Source: Sphingomonadaceae bacterium (lineage in GTDB: Bacteria; Pseudomonadota; Alphaproteobacteria; Sphingomonadales; Sphingomonadaceae). From it: a stretch of DNA of 43,457 nt. This document shows positions 30,241 to 40,267 of this stretch, one piece after another. A program made the translations under genes and the position numbers. Positions within the stretch are counted from its first letter, which is position 1. Each line of letters starts with the position of its first letter. Location of the stretch: contig JAHEGQ010000002.1 of the NCBI GenBank assembly GCA_024645025.1, positions 1 to 43,457 of the forward strand. The letters run 5' to 3'. The notes below the pieces were generated by a model, which worked only from the letters and a program-made list of their open reading frames with translations, was not told the DNA's origin and made no database searches.

Positions 30241-31494
30241 TCAACTGGCAGCGGTTTGCCGTTTTGCCGCAAAGGCAAAGGTTACATCGACATTGGCGGC
30301 GATGCTGTCCGTCCCGGCAAACTGCCCCGTGCCCACACCAAAGGCCCGGCGATCCAATTGAGCGGTCCCTTGCGCCTTGGCTGCATCCCCCTGAATATCA
30401 AGTGAAAAGGCAAGGCTGACCGGGCGCGACACGCCCTTCAGACGCAGCGCACCCTCTGCTTGAAAGCGGTTGCCGCCCTGCGCGCGAAAACGTGTTGCCG
30501 TGAACCGGGCTGTCGTTTGATCCGCGCCGAAAAAATCAGCGCCGCGCAACATCTCGTCACGACCGGCGTCGCCGCTGTTCACCGAGGACAGATCAATTGT
30601 GGCGCGAAGCTTTGATTGATCAAGTCGGGCAGGGTCAAACTGGATATCGGCCGTCCAGTCGCCAAAATGGCCTTGGACCGCCTCGCCATTCACACGCACG
30701 CGAAACCCCAATTGTCCACCGGGAACCACGCGCCAATGGGGCACGGCCTGCGACGCCGGTGTCACAGGGGCGGCATCTGCGACAACCGCCGCCGCTTTTG
30801 GGGGAACTACAGGGGCGCGGGGCGCTTGTGCGGCGCGAAAATCTGGCAGCGGCACGCCGGGCTTTGCGGTCGTCGGCGCGGGCCAGCGCAGACCTGCCAC
30901 GAACGCCAGCGCCAGGCTGGCCAACAGCAGTACAAAGCCAATCATCGACACCCGACGTGCGGGAACCATGCGTTCGACCAGCGCATCCTTTAACAAGAAC
31001 TGATGCCGGACAGCCCCAATGATATGCAGCGCGATCAGCGGCAGCATTGCCTTGGCCAAGATTTCGTGAATTTCCTCGGCCGCCTCATGGGCATCATGGC
31101 CCCAATTGGGCAAATGCGGCCAAGGGATCGAACCGAATAACAGGGTTGGCAACTGCACCTTGGCAGTCGAAACCAAAACCCAACCGGACAGCGGGACGAT
31201 GATCATGACCGCATAAAAGCCCCAATGCACGGCCGAAGAAGCCAATTGCAGGACAGGGCCATCCGCAGCCTTGGCCGGGCGCGTGGTAACGAGGCGCAAC
31301 AGCAGCCGCCAAACGGACAAGAGCAAGACCGTAATCCCGATCGACTTGTGCAACTGCATCACCCAGAACAATTCTGGGCCTTGTCGCAAATCTTCCGTCC
31401 GTTCGCCCAACGCGAAATTGAAAACGAGAAGGAGAGCAATCGCCCAATGAAGGAGCATTGCCGTGCGGGAATAGCGCGTCGTTTCTTGTGTCAT
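30241..31494 (-). CDS. Cytochrome b561 - YceI fusion protein
   Basis: N-terminus RYSRTAMLLHWAIALLLVFNFALGE...MQLHKSIGITVLLLSVWRLLLRL...VHWGFYAVMIIVPLSGW...EIHEILAKAMLPLIALHIIGAVRHQF (b561). C-terminus LGFRVRVNGEAVQGHFGDWTADIQFDPARLDQSKLRATIDLSSVNSGDAGRDEMLRGADFFGADQTTARFTATRF (YceI). Confidence 0.94.
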   Translation of the reverse strand: MTQETTRYSRTAMLLHWAIALLLVFNFALGERTEDLRQGPELFWVMQLHKSIGITVLLLSVWRLLLRLVTTRPAKAADGPVLQLASSAVHWGFYAVMIIVPLSGWVLVSTAKVQLPTLLFGSIPWPHLPNWGHDAHEAAEEIHEILAKAMLPLIALHIIGAVRHQFLLKDALVERMVPARRVSMIGFVLLLASLALAFVAGLRWPAPTTAKPGVPLPDFRAAQAPRAPVVPPKAAAVVADAAPVTPASQAVPHWRVVPGGQLGFRVRVNGEAVQGHFGDWTADIQFDPARLDQSKLRATIDLSSVNSGDAGRDEMLRGADFFGADQTTARFTATRFRAQGGNRFQAEGALRLKGVSRPVSLAFSLDIQGDAAKAQGTAQLDRRAFGVGTGQFAGTDSIAANVDVTFAFAAKRQTAAS

Positions 31495-31652
31495 TGTGGC
31501 ATCATGTCTCAATAATTTGGGAAGGAAAAGGCCGAATTTTTCGTTGCTGAGGCGCTTGGGGGCAAAATTCCCCCTTGCGCAGATCGCTTTTGTGGGCAGC
31601 ATGGGGGCACTTAGGGTGTCCTGCCCAAACACAGATCAGGGAGTCGCGTTCC

Positions 31653-32768
31653 ATGAACCATCGCATGTCGCTTGAGGAATTTCGGGCAAACCGCCGATCC
31701 ATCCTGAAAACCATGGGGGCAGCTGCCATCGGCATCAGCTTTGCCGGCGCCTTGGGCGCGTGCAGCAAAAAAGATGGCGGCAAGATGCCGTCGACCGGCG
31801 AGGAGCCCAAGCTGAACTTCTACAATTGGGACACCTATATTGGCGATACAACGCTGGCTGATTTCAAGAATGCCAGCGACATCGAAGTGAACATGTCGCT
31901 GTTTGCGACAAATGACGAGCTGTTTGCCAAGCTGCGCGCCGGCAATCAGGGCTATGACGTCATCGTGCCGTCCAACGATTTTGTCGAACGTATGGTTCAG
32001 GCCGATATGTTGATGCCGCTGGACCATAGCCAGATCCCCAACATCAAGAATGTCGATCCCAGCTTTATCGACGTCGCTTATGATCCCGGCCGCAAATACA
32101 GCCTGCCCTATACTTGGCTGGTGTTGGGCATTGGGTATCGCAAGTCCAAAGTGAAGGCCAAGCCGGACAGTTGGAAGGTGTTGTTCGATTCCGACGAATA
32201 TAAGGGCCGTATCGCCGTGCTGTCCGAAGCCGGAGATATGATCCGCCTCAATGGCAAATATCTGGGCAAATCAGTCAATGGGCTGACACCGGCAGATATC
32301 GCGCAAATCGAAGCCCTGATGATCAAGCAAAAGCCCAACATCAAGGCTTTCCACGAAGACAATGGCCAGGACCTGTTGTTGTCGGGCGAGGTGGACCTTG
32401 TTCTGGAATATAATGGCGACATCGCGCAGGTGATGAAGGAAGACGATGATCTGGATTTTGTCGTCCCCAAGGAAGGCAGCCAGCTCAATTCCGATACCTT
32501 GTGCATCCCCAAGGGGGCCAAGCACCCAAAGAATGCGCACGCCTTTATCAATTACCTGCTCGACGCCGAGGCGGGCAAAAAGATCACCGAAAAGATCCTT
32601 TACCCAACACCGAACGCCGCAGCCAAGGCACTGATGCCCGACGCTTACAAAAACAATCCGGTTATCTTCCCGCCAGCCGACCGCCTCGCCAAGTGCGAAT
32701 ATGCGGCTTATAACGCCAAGCTTCAGCCGCTTTATGAAGAGGCGTTCACCCGCGTTCGCGCGGCTTGA
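31653..32768 (+). CDS. potD: Polyamine ABC transporter substrate-binding protein (PotD/PotF)
   Basis: LNFYNWDTYIGDTTLADFKNASDIEVNMSLFATNDELFAKLRAGNQGYDVIVPSNDFVERM; first gene of a complete ABC operon. Confidence 0.93.
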   Translation: MNHRMSLEEFRANRRSILKTMGAAAIGISFAGALGACSKKDGGKMPSTGEEPKLNFYNWDTYIGDTTLADFKNASDIEVNMSLFATNDELFAKLRAGNQGYDVIVPSNDFVERMVQADMLMPLDHSQIPNIKNVDPSFIDVAYDPGRKYSLPYTWLVLGIGYRKSKVKAKPDSWKVLFDSDEYKGRIAVLSEAGDMIRLNGKYLGKSVNGLTPADIAQIEALMIKQKPNIKAFHEDNGQDLLLSGEVDLVLEYNGDIAQVMKEDDDLDFVVPKEGSQLNSDTLCIPKGAKHPKNAHAFINYLLDAEAGKKITEKILYPTPNAAAKALMPDAYKNNPVIFPPADRLAKCEYAAYNAKLQPLYEEAFTRVRAA

Positions 32769-32792
32769 TCCGCGCCAAGGGGGACAGACAAA

Positions 32793-33695
32793 GTGCAGGA
32801 TTGGAACCGCCAGAAGCCGGCGTTCTTGGCGCTTGCCACAGCCCCCGTGCTGTGGCTGCTGGCGTTTTTCATCCTGCCCTTGGGGATTGTCTGGCTGTAT
32901 AGCTTTGGCCGCAATGTCGGGCTGACCGACATCGACATTTCGGGCACCTTCGCCAATTATGCCCGCGCGCTGGAACCACTCTATCTGGAAATCTTCGGAA
33001 AGTCGGTCGCGGTCGCTGCGCTGACGACGCTGCTATGTCTTGTGATCGGCTTTCCGGTCGCTTTGGCAATCACCTTTGCGCAGCCGAAATGGCGGCCTTG
33101 GCTGTTGCTGGCCGTGATGCTGCCTTTCTGGACCAATTTGCTGATCCGCACCTATGCGCTGATCACGGTCCTCAGAACACAGGGCTATGTGAACAAGTCG
33201 CTGGGCTTTTTGTGGGATCAGGCAAGCAGCGTGAAGGCCTTTTTGGGGCTGGCACCTTTGCCCACCTGGGAGCCGCTGGAACTGCTCTATAATAACTTCG
33301 CCGTCATTCTGGGCCTGGTCTATGTCCACCTGCCCTTCATGGTCCTGCCACTTTATGCCGCGTTGGACCGGATGGACAAATCCTTGATCGAAGCCAGCCT
33401 TGATCTGGGTGCGGGCCATCTCCGCACGATCACGCGGATCGTCGCCCCCTTGGCGGCCCCGGGCATTATTTCGGGTGTCATCATCACCTTCGTGCCCGCA
33501 CTGGGCGCCTATCTGACGCCCGATTTGATGGGCGGGCCGGATAGCCAGATGATCGCCAATGTCATCGAGCGGCAGTTTAAGCGGGCGAATGACTGGCCCT
33601 TTGGCGCGGCGCTGTCCTTTCTTTTGATGTACGCTACCTTCATGCTGATCGCGCTGCAGGCGCTACGCACCCGCAAGATCGAGGCGCGCCAATGA
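32793..33695 (+). CDS. potB: Polyamine ABC transporter permease (PotB/PotH)
   Basis: Multi-TM; EAAxxxG-like motif IEASLDLGAGHLRTITRIVAPLAAPGIISG. GTG start. Confidence 0.92.
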   Translation: MQDWNRQKPAFLALATAPVLWLLAFFILPLGIVWLYSFGRNVGLTDIDISGTFANYARALEPLYLEIFGKSVAVAALTTLLCLVIGFPVALAITFAQPKWRPWLLLAVMLPFWTNLLIRTYALITVLRTQGYVNKSLGFLWDQASSVKAFLGLAPLPTWEPLELLYNNFAVILGLVYVHLPFMVLPLYAALDRMDKSLIEASLDLGAGHLRTITRIVAPLAAPGIISGVIITFVPALGAYLTPDLMGGPDSQMIANVIERQFKRANDWPFGAALSFLLMYATFMLIALQALRTRKIEARQ

Positions 33696-34528
33696 CCCTG
33701 TTCAAACGCACGCCGATTGCCCCGCTGGATTATACGCGCCGCCTATGGATGCGCGCTTGGGTGGGCGCCACGCTGTTTTTCCTGTACGCGCCACTGCTGG
33801 TCTTGATTGCCTTCAGCTTCAACGATTCCAGCCGCAACATTGTCTGGCGCGGCTTCACCTTTAAATATTATGGCAAGGTGTTTGAAAATGATGCGCTGGT
33901 CACGGCGCTGGGCAATTCGCTGACCATCGCCTTTTTGGCGACCTTGTTCAGCATCGTTTTGGGCACCTTAGCTGCGGTCTTGCTGTGGCGTTTCCGCTTT
34001 CCCCTAAAGGCTGGGCTGGAAGGGGTGATGTCGCTGCCCATCGTTGTCCCGGAAATTTGCATGGGGGTGGCGATGCTGGTCTTTTTCGCGCGGCTGGACT
34101 GGCCCAGCGATCTGCCTTGGCCGCTGAACCTTTCAGCCATCACGATCGCGCATATCACCTTTTGCTTTCCCTTCGTGACCATGGTCGTCCGCGCGCGGCT
34201 GGCCGGGTTTAACAAGGAACAAGAAGAAGCGGCCAAGGATCTGGGTGCCAGTGATTGGCAGGCCTTTCGCGACGTGCTGTTGCCCCATATGAAGCCCGGG
34301 ATCATCGCGGGCGCGCTGCTGGCTTTCACCTTGAGCCTTGATGACTTTGTCATCACCTTTTTCACCAGTGGGCCGAACACCATCACCTTTCCGGTTAAGG
34401 TTTATTCCATGGTCCGCTTTTCGGTCACGCCAGAGGTCAACGCCGCTTCGGCGCTGCTGATCTTCCTGACCATCCTTCTCACCACTGTAGCGCTGAAGCT
34501 GCAGGATTTCTCCAAGGCCACGGCATGA
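33692..34528 (+). CDS. potC: Polyamine ABC transporter permease (PotC/PotI)
   Basis: Multi-TM; NKEQEEAAKDLGASDWQAFRDVLLPHMKPGIIAGALLAFTLSLDDFVITFFTSGP. Confidence 0.94.
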   Translation: MTLFKRTPIAPLDYTRRLWMRAWVGATLFFLYAPLLVLIAFSFNDSSRNIVWRGFTFKYYGKVFENDALVTALGNSLTIAFLATLFSIVLGTLAAVLLWRFRFPLKAGLEGVMSLPIVVPEICMGVAMLVFFARLDWPSDLPWPLNLSAITIAHITFCFPFVTMVVRARLAGFNKEQEEAAKDLGASDWQAFRDVLLPHMKPGIIAGALLAFTLSLDDFVITFFTSGPNTITFPVKVYSMVRFSVTPEVNAASALLIFLTILLTTVALKLQDFSKATA

Positions 34529-35637
34529 GCGACAAGCAGCCCGTTATTTCCATCCGCAACGTCACCAAACGCTTTGGCAATATGGTGGCCGTCGACAATG
34601 TGTCGATTGACATATTGGAGGGCGAATTTTTCGTTCTGCTTGGGCCATCAGGCTGCGGCAAGACAACGCTGCTGCGCATGATTGCAGGCTTTGAATTGCC
34701 CAGCGAAGGACAAATCCTGATTGGTGGGCAGGACATGGCGGGGGTTGCACCCAACCGACGGCCGGTGAACATGGTGTTCCAAAGCTATGCCGTTTTCCCG
34801 CACATGACGGTGGCCGACAATGTCGCTTATGGCCTGAAGATTGCGGGCATCGAGAAATCCGAAATCCGCCATCGGGTCAACGAGGCGCTGGAACTGGTTA
34901 GCCTGGGGGGGCTGGGCACGCGGATGCCCGACCAGCTTTCTGGCGGGCAGCGCCAGCGCGTCGCGCTGGCCCGCGGGCTTGTGATGCGGCCAAAAGTGCT
35001 GCTGCTGGATGAGCCACTTTCGGCGCTGGATGCCAAGTTGCGCGCACAGATGCAGTTTGAACTGGCGGAGCTTCAGGACAATGTTGGTATCACCTTTGTA
35101 ACGGTGACCCATGATCAGGACGAGGCCCTGTCCATGGCGTGCCGCATCGCTGTGATGAACAAAGGCGATGTCGCCCAAATGGCGGTCCCGGCCGACCTGT
35201 ACGAACATCCTGCCAACCGCTTTGTGGCCGACTTTATTGGATCGGTGAACATTTTTGAGGGCAAGCTGACCCTTGACGAGCCCGAAAGAGCAGAGGTCAA
35301 TTGCCCCGGGCTGGGCCGCGTCTATCTGAACCATGGCGTCACGGGCGCCCATGAAACGACCGTTTGGGTGGCCATCCGCCCGGAAAAGATCACGATGACG
35401 GCCCCCGGAAAGGCCAAGGCCAAAGACAGCCCAGCGGGCACCAACATTGCCCATGGGCAGATTAAGGGGATGTCCTATTTGGGGGACATCACGCTTTATG
35501 ATGTCCGCCTGGAAACCGGCGAGAGCCTTCGGGTGTCGCGCCCCAATTTGTCGCGCTGGGATCAGGAAGATTTTCAATGGGACGACAAGGTGTCTCTGCA
35601 CTGGCATCCTTCAAGCCCGATCGTGCTGTTGAGCTGA
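34525..35637 (+). CDS. potA: Polyamine ABC transporter ATP-binding protein (PotA/PotG)
   Basis: VLLGPSGCGKTTLLRMIAGFELPSEGQILIGGQDM; LSGGQRQRVALARGLVMRPKVLLLDEPLSALDAKLR; TVTHDQDEAL; C-terminal TOBE. Confidence 0.96.
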   Translation: MSDKQPVISIRNVTKRFGNMVAVDNVSIDILEGEFFVLLGPSGCGKTTLLRMIAGFELPSEGQILIGGQDMAGVAPNRRPVNMVFQSYAVFPHMTVADNVAYGLKIAGIEKSEIRHRVNEALELVSLGGLGTRMPDQLSGGQRQRVALARGLVMRPKVLLLDEPLSALDAKLRAQMQFELAELQDNVGITFVTVTHDQDEALSMACRIAVMNKGDVAQMAVPADLYEHPANRFVADFIGSVNIFEGKLTLDEPERAEVNCPGLGRVYLNHGVTGAHETTVWVAIRPEKITMTAPGKAKAKDSPAGTNIAHGQIKGMSYLGDITLYDVRLETGESLRVSRPNLSRWDQEDFQWDDKVSLHWHPSSPIVLLS

Positions 35638-35717
35638 GACGAAAACACCTGGCCTTCAAGCCAATGCACGGGGCTGCTTAGAAAAACTTGCTTGTTTCTG
35701 CCCCCAATCCCCGCGAC

Positions 35718-36638
35718 ATGGGCGCCATGCAAAGTTTGACCCATCTTCAGCGCCTTGAGGCCGAAAGCATCCACATCATGCGGGAAGTGGTGGCGGAGGC
35801 CGAGCGCCCCGTCATGCTGTATTCGGTTGGCAAGGATTCAGCGGTGATGCTGCATCTGGCACGCAAGGCCTTTTATCCCTCGCCCCCGCCCTTTCCGCTG
35901 CTGCACGTCGATACGACTTGGAAGTTCAAGGACATGTACGCCATGCGTGAACGCATGGCGCAAGAAAGCGGGATGGAGCTGCTCGTCCATCGCAACCCGG
36001 AAGCGCTGGAACGCGGGATCAATCCCTTTGACCACGGCCCCTTGCACACCGATATGTGGAAGACCGAGGGACTGAAACAGGCACTCGACCTGCACGGCTT
36101 TGACGTGGCCTTTGGCGGCGCCCGGCGCGACGAGGAAAAGAGCCGCGCCAAAGAACGCATCTTTTCGTTCCGCACAGCAAACCATGGCTGGGATCCGAAG
36201 AACCAGCGTCCGGAATTGTGGAACCTCTACAACGCGCGCAAGGCCAAGGGCGAAAGCATCCGCGTTTTCCCGATCTCCAACTGGACCGAGCTGGATATCT
36301 GGCAGTATATTTATCTGAACAATGTGCCGATCGTGCCCCTCTATTTCGCGGCCAAGCGCCCGACCTATGAACATGAAGGGCAGCTGTTCATGGCCGACGA
36401 TATTGAACGGCTGGAAAAGGTATTGGGCCGCACGCCCGACATTACCGAACGGTCGGTGCGCTTCCGCACGCTGGGCTGTTTCCCGCTGACAGGCGCTGTC
36501 GAAAGCACCGCCGCCACCTTACCCGAAGTCATTCAGGAAACGCTGCTGACCACCACATCGGAACGCCAGGGCCGCGTGATCGATAAGGATGGCGGCGACG
36601 CGTCGATGGAAAAGAAAAAGCAGCAGGGATATTTCTGA
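35718..36638 (+). CDS. cysD: Sulfate adenylyltransferase subunit 2
   Basis: [75 protein letters not shown]...[21 protein letters not shown]. Confidence 0.97.
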   Translation: MGAMQSLTHLQRLEAESIHIMREVVAEAERPVMLYSVGKDSAVMLHLARKAFYPSPPPFPLLHVDTTWKFKDMYAMRERMAQESGMELLVHRNPEALERGINPFDHGPLHTDMWKTEGLKQALDLHGFDVAFGGARRDEEKSRAKERIFSFRTANHGWDPKNQRPELWNLYNARKAKGESIRVFPISNWTELDIWQYIYLNNVPIVPLYFAAKRPTYEHEGQLFMADDIERLEKVLGRTPDITERSVRFRTLGCFPLTGAVESTAATLPEVIQETLLTTTSERQGRVIDKDGGDASMEKKKQQGYF

Positions 36639-36639
36639 G

Positions 36640-38553
36640 ATGACCGACCCTGTTTACAAGACCGAGGCGCTGATTGCAGAGGACATCCACGCCTATCTGC
36701 GTCAGCACGAAACCAAAAGCCTGTTGCGCTTCATCACTTGCGGGTCGGTGGATGACGGAAAATCCACGCTGATTGGCCGTCTGCTGTATGATTCAAAGAT
36801 GATCTTTGAAGATCAACTGGCCGCGCTGGAAGCCGACAGCAAGCGCGTCGGCACCCAAGGTCAGGAAATCGACTTTGCGTTGCTGGTCGATGGCCTTGCC
36901 GCCGAACGCGAACAGGGCATTACCATCGACGTTGCCTATCGCTTCTTCTCAACCGAAAAGCGCAAGTTCATCGTCGCAGATACGCCGGGGCATGAACAAT
37001 ATACCCGCAACATGGTGACAGGCGCGTCGACCGCTGACTTGGCCGTCATCCTGATTGACGCGCGCAAAGGCGTGCTGACGCAGACGCGCCGCCACAGCTA
37101 CCTTGCGCACCTGATTGGCATCCGCAACATCGTGCTGGCCGTCAACAAGATGGATCTGGTGGATTACAGCCAGCAGGTCTTTGATGACATCGTGGCCGAT
37201 TATCGCGCCTTTGCCGCCAGCATCGGCGTGACGGAATTCAAGGCGATCCCCATTTCCGGCTTTAAGGGCGACAACATCACCGCGCTGTCGCCAAATATGC
37301 CTTGGTATACCGATATTGCGCTGATCGACCATCTGGACACGGTCGAGATCAACGACACGGCCGATCAGGCCAAGCCCTTCCGCATGGCCGTGCAATGGGT
37401 CAATCGGCCCAATCTGGACTTTCGCGGATTTTCCGGGTTGATTGCGTCCGGAAGGGTTCAGCCGGGCGATGCGGTGCGTGTGCTGCCATCGGGCAAGACA
37501 TCGACCATCAGCCGCATCGTGACGCTGGACGGCGACCTTGACCAAGCGGTTGCGGGCCAGTCCGTCACCTTGTGCTTTGCGGACGAAATTGATTGTTCGC
37601 GCGGCGATGTCATCGCCACCGCCGATACCCCACCCGAAGCCGCGGACCAGTTTGAAGCGACGGTTGTCTGGATGGATGATGAGCCGCTGCATGTTGGCCG
37701 CAGCTATTGGCTGAAGCTTGGCACGCAGACCGTTTCTGTCGTGCTGCAGCACCCCAAATATGCCGTGAACGTGAATGATCCGGCAGGTGCGGGATCGCAT
37801 CTGGCCGTCAAGACGCTTGACCTGAACGCCATTGGCGTTGTGGCTTTGGCAACCGACAAGCCTGTGGTGTTTGAACCTTATGCCGACAACCACACGCTCG
37901 GCGGGTTCATCCTGATCGATAAGATCAACAACCGCACCGTGGGTGCCGGGATGCTGAACTTTTCGCTGCGGCGCGCCCAGAATGTCCATTGGCAAGCGGT
38001 CGACATCACGCGCGAGATGCACGCCAGCCTGAAAAACCAAAAGCCCGCCGTGCTGTGGTTCACCGGGCTGTCGGGCGCAGGCAAATCCACCATTGCCAAC
38101 CTTGTCGAAAAGAAGCTGCACCGGATGAACCGGCACACCTTCTTGCTGGATGGCGACAATGTGCGCCATGGCCTCAATAAGGATCTGGGCTTTACCGAGG
38201 CCGACCGCATCGAAAATATTCGGCGCGTGGGCGAGGTTGCTCGGTTGATGACCGATGCCGGCCTGATCGTGATCACCGCCTTTATCAGCCCGTTCCGCGC
38301 CGAACGCGATATGGTGCGCGCAATGGTTCCCGAGGGCGAGTTTATCGAAGTCTTTATCGATACGCCGTTGGCCGAAGCCGAAGCGCGCGACGTGAAGGGC
38401 CTTTACAAAAAGGCACGGTCCGGCACGCTGAAGAACTTCACGGGGATCGACAGTCCCTATGAAGCGCCCGACGCGCCCGAGATCCGGATTGACACGACCA
38501 AGCTGACACCCGAACAGGCTGCCGATCTAATTGTAGAAAGGCTAATCGGGTGA
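36640..38553 (+). CDS. cysN/cysC: Bifunctional sulfate adenylyltransferase subunit 1 / adenylylsulfate kinase
   Basis: GTPase: [59 protein letters not shown] kinase: [64 protein letters not shown]. Confidence 0.98.
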   Translation: MTDPVYKTEALIAEDIHAYLRQHETKSLLRFITCGSVDDGKSTLIGRLLYDSKMIFEDQLAALEADSKRVGTQGQEIDFALLVDGLAAEREQGITIDVAYRFFSTEKRKFIVADTPGHEQYTRNMVTGASTADLAVILIDARKGVLTQTRRHSYLAHLIGIRNIVLAVNKMDLVDYSQQVFDDIVADYRAFAASIGVTEFKAIPISGFKGDNITALSPNMPWYTDIALIDHLDTVEINDTADQAKPFRMAVQWVNRPNLDFRGFSGLIASGRVQPGDAVRVLPSGKTSTISRIVTLDGDLDQAVAGQSVTLCFADEIDCSRGDVIATADTPPEAADQFEATVVWMDDEPLHVGRSYWLKLGTQTVSVVLQHPKYAVNVNDPAGAGSHLAVKTLDLNAIGVVALATDKPVVFEPYADNHTLGGFILIDKINNRTVGAGMLNFSLRRAQNVHWQAVDITREMHASLKNQKPAVLWFTGLSGAGKSTIANLVEKKLHRMNRHTFLLDGDNVRHGLNKDLGFTEADRIENIRRVGEVARLMTDAGLIVITAFISPFRAERDMVRAMVPEGEFIEVFIDTPLAEAEARDVKGLYKKARSGTLKNFTGIDSPYEAPDAPEIRIDTTKLTPEQAADLIVERLIG

Positions 38554-39293
38554 GCTTTGAAGAGCCGGACGTCCGTCTAGCCGAACGACTGGCGACCGAG
38601 GCCGGCGATATCTTGCTGGCGCTCCAAAAGTCGAGCGGGCTGGACGGCAAAGTCCTTGGCAAGGCGGGGGATGAAGCTGCCAATGCCATGCTGATGAAGG
38701 CATTGCGGGCGGCCCGGCCCGATGATGGCATTTTGTGCGAAGAAGAACGCGACAACGAAGATCGCCTTTCCACCCGGCGCGTCTGGATCATCGACCCGCT
38801 GGATGGCACGCGCGAATATAGCGAGGCCCGGTCGGACTGGGCGGTCCACGTCGCACTGGCCATTGATGGCGCGCCGGTGGTGGGGGCAGTGGCCTTGCCG
38901 GGCCTCGGCCTGACGCTCAGCTCTGCTGCGCCAACCGCGCTTCAACCTGCCAACGTGCCGCCGCGAATGCTGGTCAGCCGTACGCGCCCTGCGGCCGAAG
39001 CCGTTGCAGTGGCACAGGCGATTGGCGCAGAGCTTTTGCCCATGGGGTCTGCCGGCGCCAAGGCGATGGCCGTCGTGCGCGGTGAGGCGGATATTTATCT
39101 GCACACCGGCGGCCAATATGAATGGGATAATTGCGCCCCGGCGGCGGTGGCTCTGGCGGCTGGCCTGCACGTTAGCCGTGCTGATGGGTCGCCCCTCGTT
39201 TATAACAATGCGGATACCTATCTGCCTGACCTGCTGATCTGTCGCCCCGAATGGGCAGACAGGGTGCTGGCGCTGGTCAACGCCGCAGGCTGA
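38550..39293 (+). CDS. cysQ: 3'(2'),5'-bisphosphate nucleotidase CysQ
   Basis: [47 protein letters not shown], an inositol-monophosphatase superfamily DPLDGT motif; 3' of cysNC. Confidence 0.94.
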   Translation: MSFEEPDVRLAERLATEAGDILLALQKSSGLDGKVLGKAGDEAANAMLMKALRAARPDDGILCEEERDNEDRLSTRRVWIIDPLDGTREYSEARSDWAVHVALAIDGAPVVGAVALPGLGLTLSSAAPTALQPANVPPRMLVSRTRPAAEAVAVAQAIGAELLPMGSAGAKAMAVVRGEADIYLHTGGQYEWDNCAPAAVALAAGLHVSRADGSPLVYNNADTYLPDLLICRPEWADRVLALVNAAG

Positions 39294-39366
39294 CACCCAC
39301 GCGCTCCCCTTTTCTCGCAACCGCCCGCATGCAATAGCGAACGACAGTTTTGGAAGAGGAACGACA

Positions 39367-40170
39367 ATGGGCGATTTTCTGAAGGTGGAACGGCAGGGGC
39401 GGATCGCCATTCTGCAAATGAACAAGCCGGAGTCGATGAACGCCATCGGCACGCATGAAGATTGCGAAGATATTTGTTCAACCTTGCAGGCCTTGCAGGA
39501 TGATCGTTCCGTCAGCTGCTTGATCCTGACAGGATCGGGCAAGGCGTTCAGCGCGGGCGGCAATCTGAAATCCATGCAACAGCGCCAAGGCATTGGCGTG
39601 CTGGACCAGCCCGATTCAACGCGCGCCAATTACAGGCGGGGCGTGCAGCGCGTGGCACGCGCTTTGCTGGACGTGGAAATTCCGGCCATCGCCGCGGTCA
39701 ACGGCCATGCCGTGGGGCTGGGCGCAGACCTTGCCTGCCTGTGCGATATTCGCATCGCTGCCAAAAGCGCGCTGTTTGCGTGCAGTTTTATCAAGGTGGG
39801 CATTGTCCCGGGCGATGGCGGCGCATGGGCGCTGCAACAGGTGCTGGGCTATGCCAAGGCGGCCGAATTATTCTTCACCGGCGACCGCTTTGATGCTGAC
39901 ACGGCCAAGGAGATTGGCCTTGTCAGTCAAGTGGTCGACGACGACCAGTTGATGACGGCGGCCTTGGCCATGGCGGAACGCATTGTGTGCAATCCGCCCC
40001 GCGCCCTGCGCTTGACCAAGCGGCTGTTGCGCGAGGCCCAGCACAGCCGGATGTCCGATATTCTGGAACTGTCGGCCGCTTATCAGGCCATCGTCCATGA
40101 AACGGCTGATAATCGGGAGGCGATCAACGCCTTTGTCGAAAAGCGACCGCCCGTCTTTACCGGAGAATAA
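39367..40170 (+). CDS. Enoyl-CoA hydratase/isomerase family protein (crotonase)
   Basis: ILTGSGKAFSAGGNLKSMQ; PAIAAVNGHAVGLGADLACLCDIRIAAKSALFACSFIKVGIVPGDGGAWALQQVLG. Confidence 0.93.
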   Translation: MGDFLKVERQGRIAILQMNKPESMNAIGTHEDCEDICSTLQALQDDRSVSCLILTGSGKAFSAGGNLKSMQQRQGIGVLDQPDSTRANYRRGVQRVARALLDVEIPAIAAVNGHAVGLGADLACLCDIRIAAKSALFACSFIKVGIVPGDGGAWALQQVLGYAKAAELFFTGDRFDADTAKEIGLVSQVVDDDQLMTAALAMAERIVCNPPRALRLTKRLLREAQHSRMSDILELSAAYQAIVHETADNREAINAFVEKRPPVFTGE

Positions 40171-40193
40171 GCGGCTGCAGCCAAGCCTGCCTT

Positions 40194-40212
40194 TCGTCTT
40201 GGTAGCAGACGA
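40194..40212. promoter_or_regulatory. Inverted repeat TCGTCT-tggtagc-AGACGA upstream of copA (candidate operator)
   Basis: Perfect 6-bp arms, 55 nt before the copA start at 40268. Confidence 0.4.
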
Positions 40213-40267
40213 TTGAAATTGAGCCTAAGGCAGCGCCAGTTGAGATGATCCTTCTTGGATTTTTGCC

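Noticed and set aside
36949-38169. 406-aa minus-strand ORF opposite cysNC
   Set aside because: Antisense of an unambiguous CysNC gene; no domain signature.
36640-38553. CysN-CysC fusion as a novelty
   Set aside because: Bifunctional CysNC is a well-known architecture in many bacteria.
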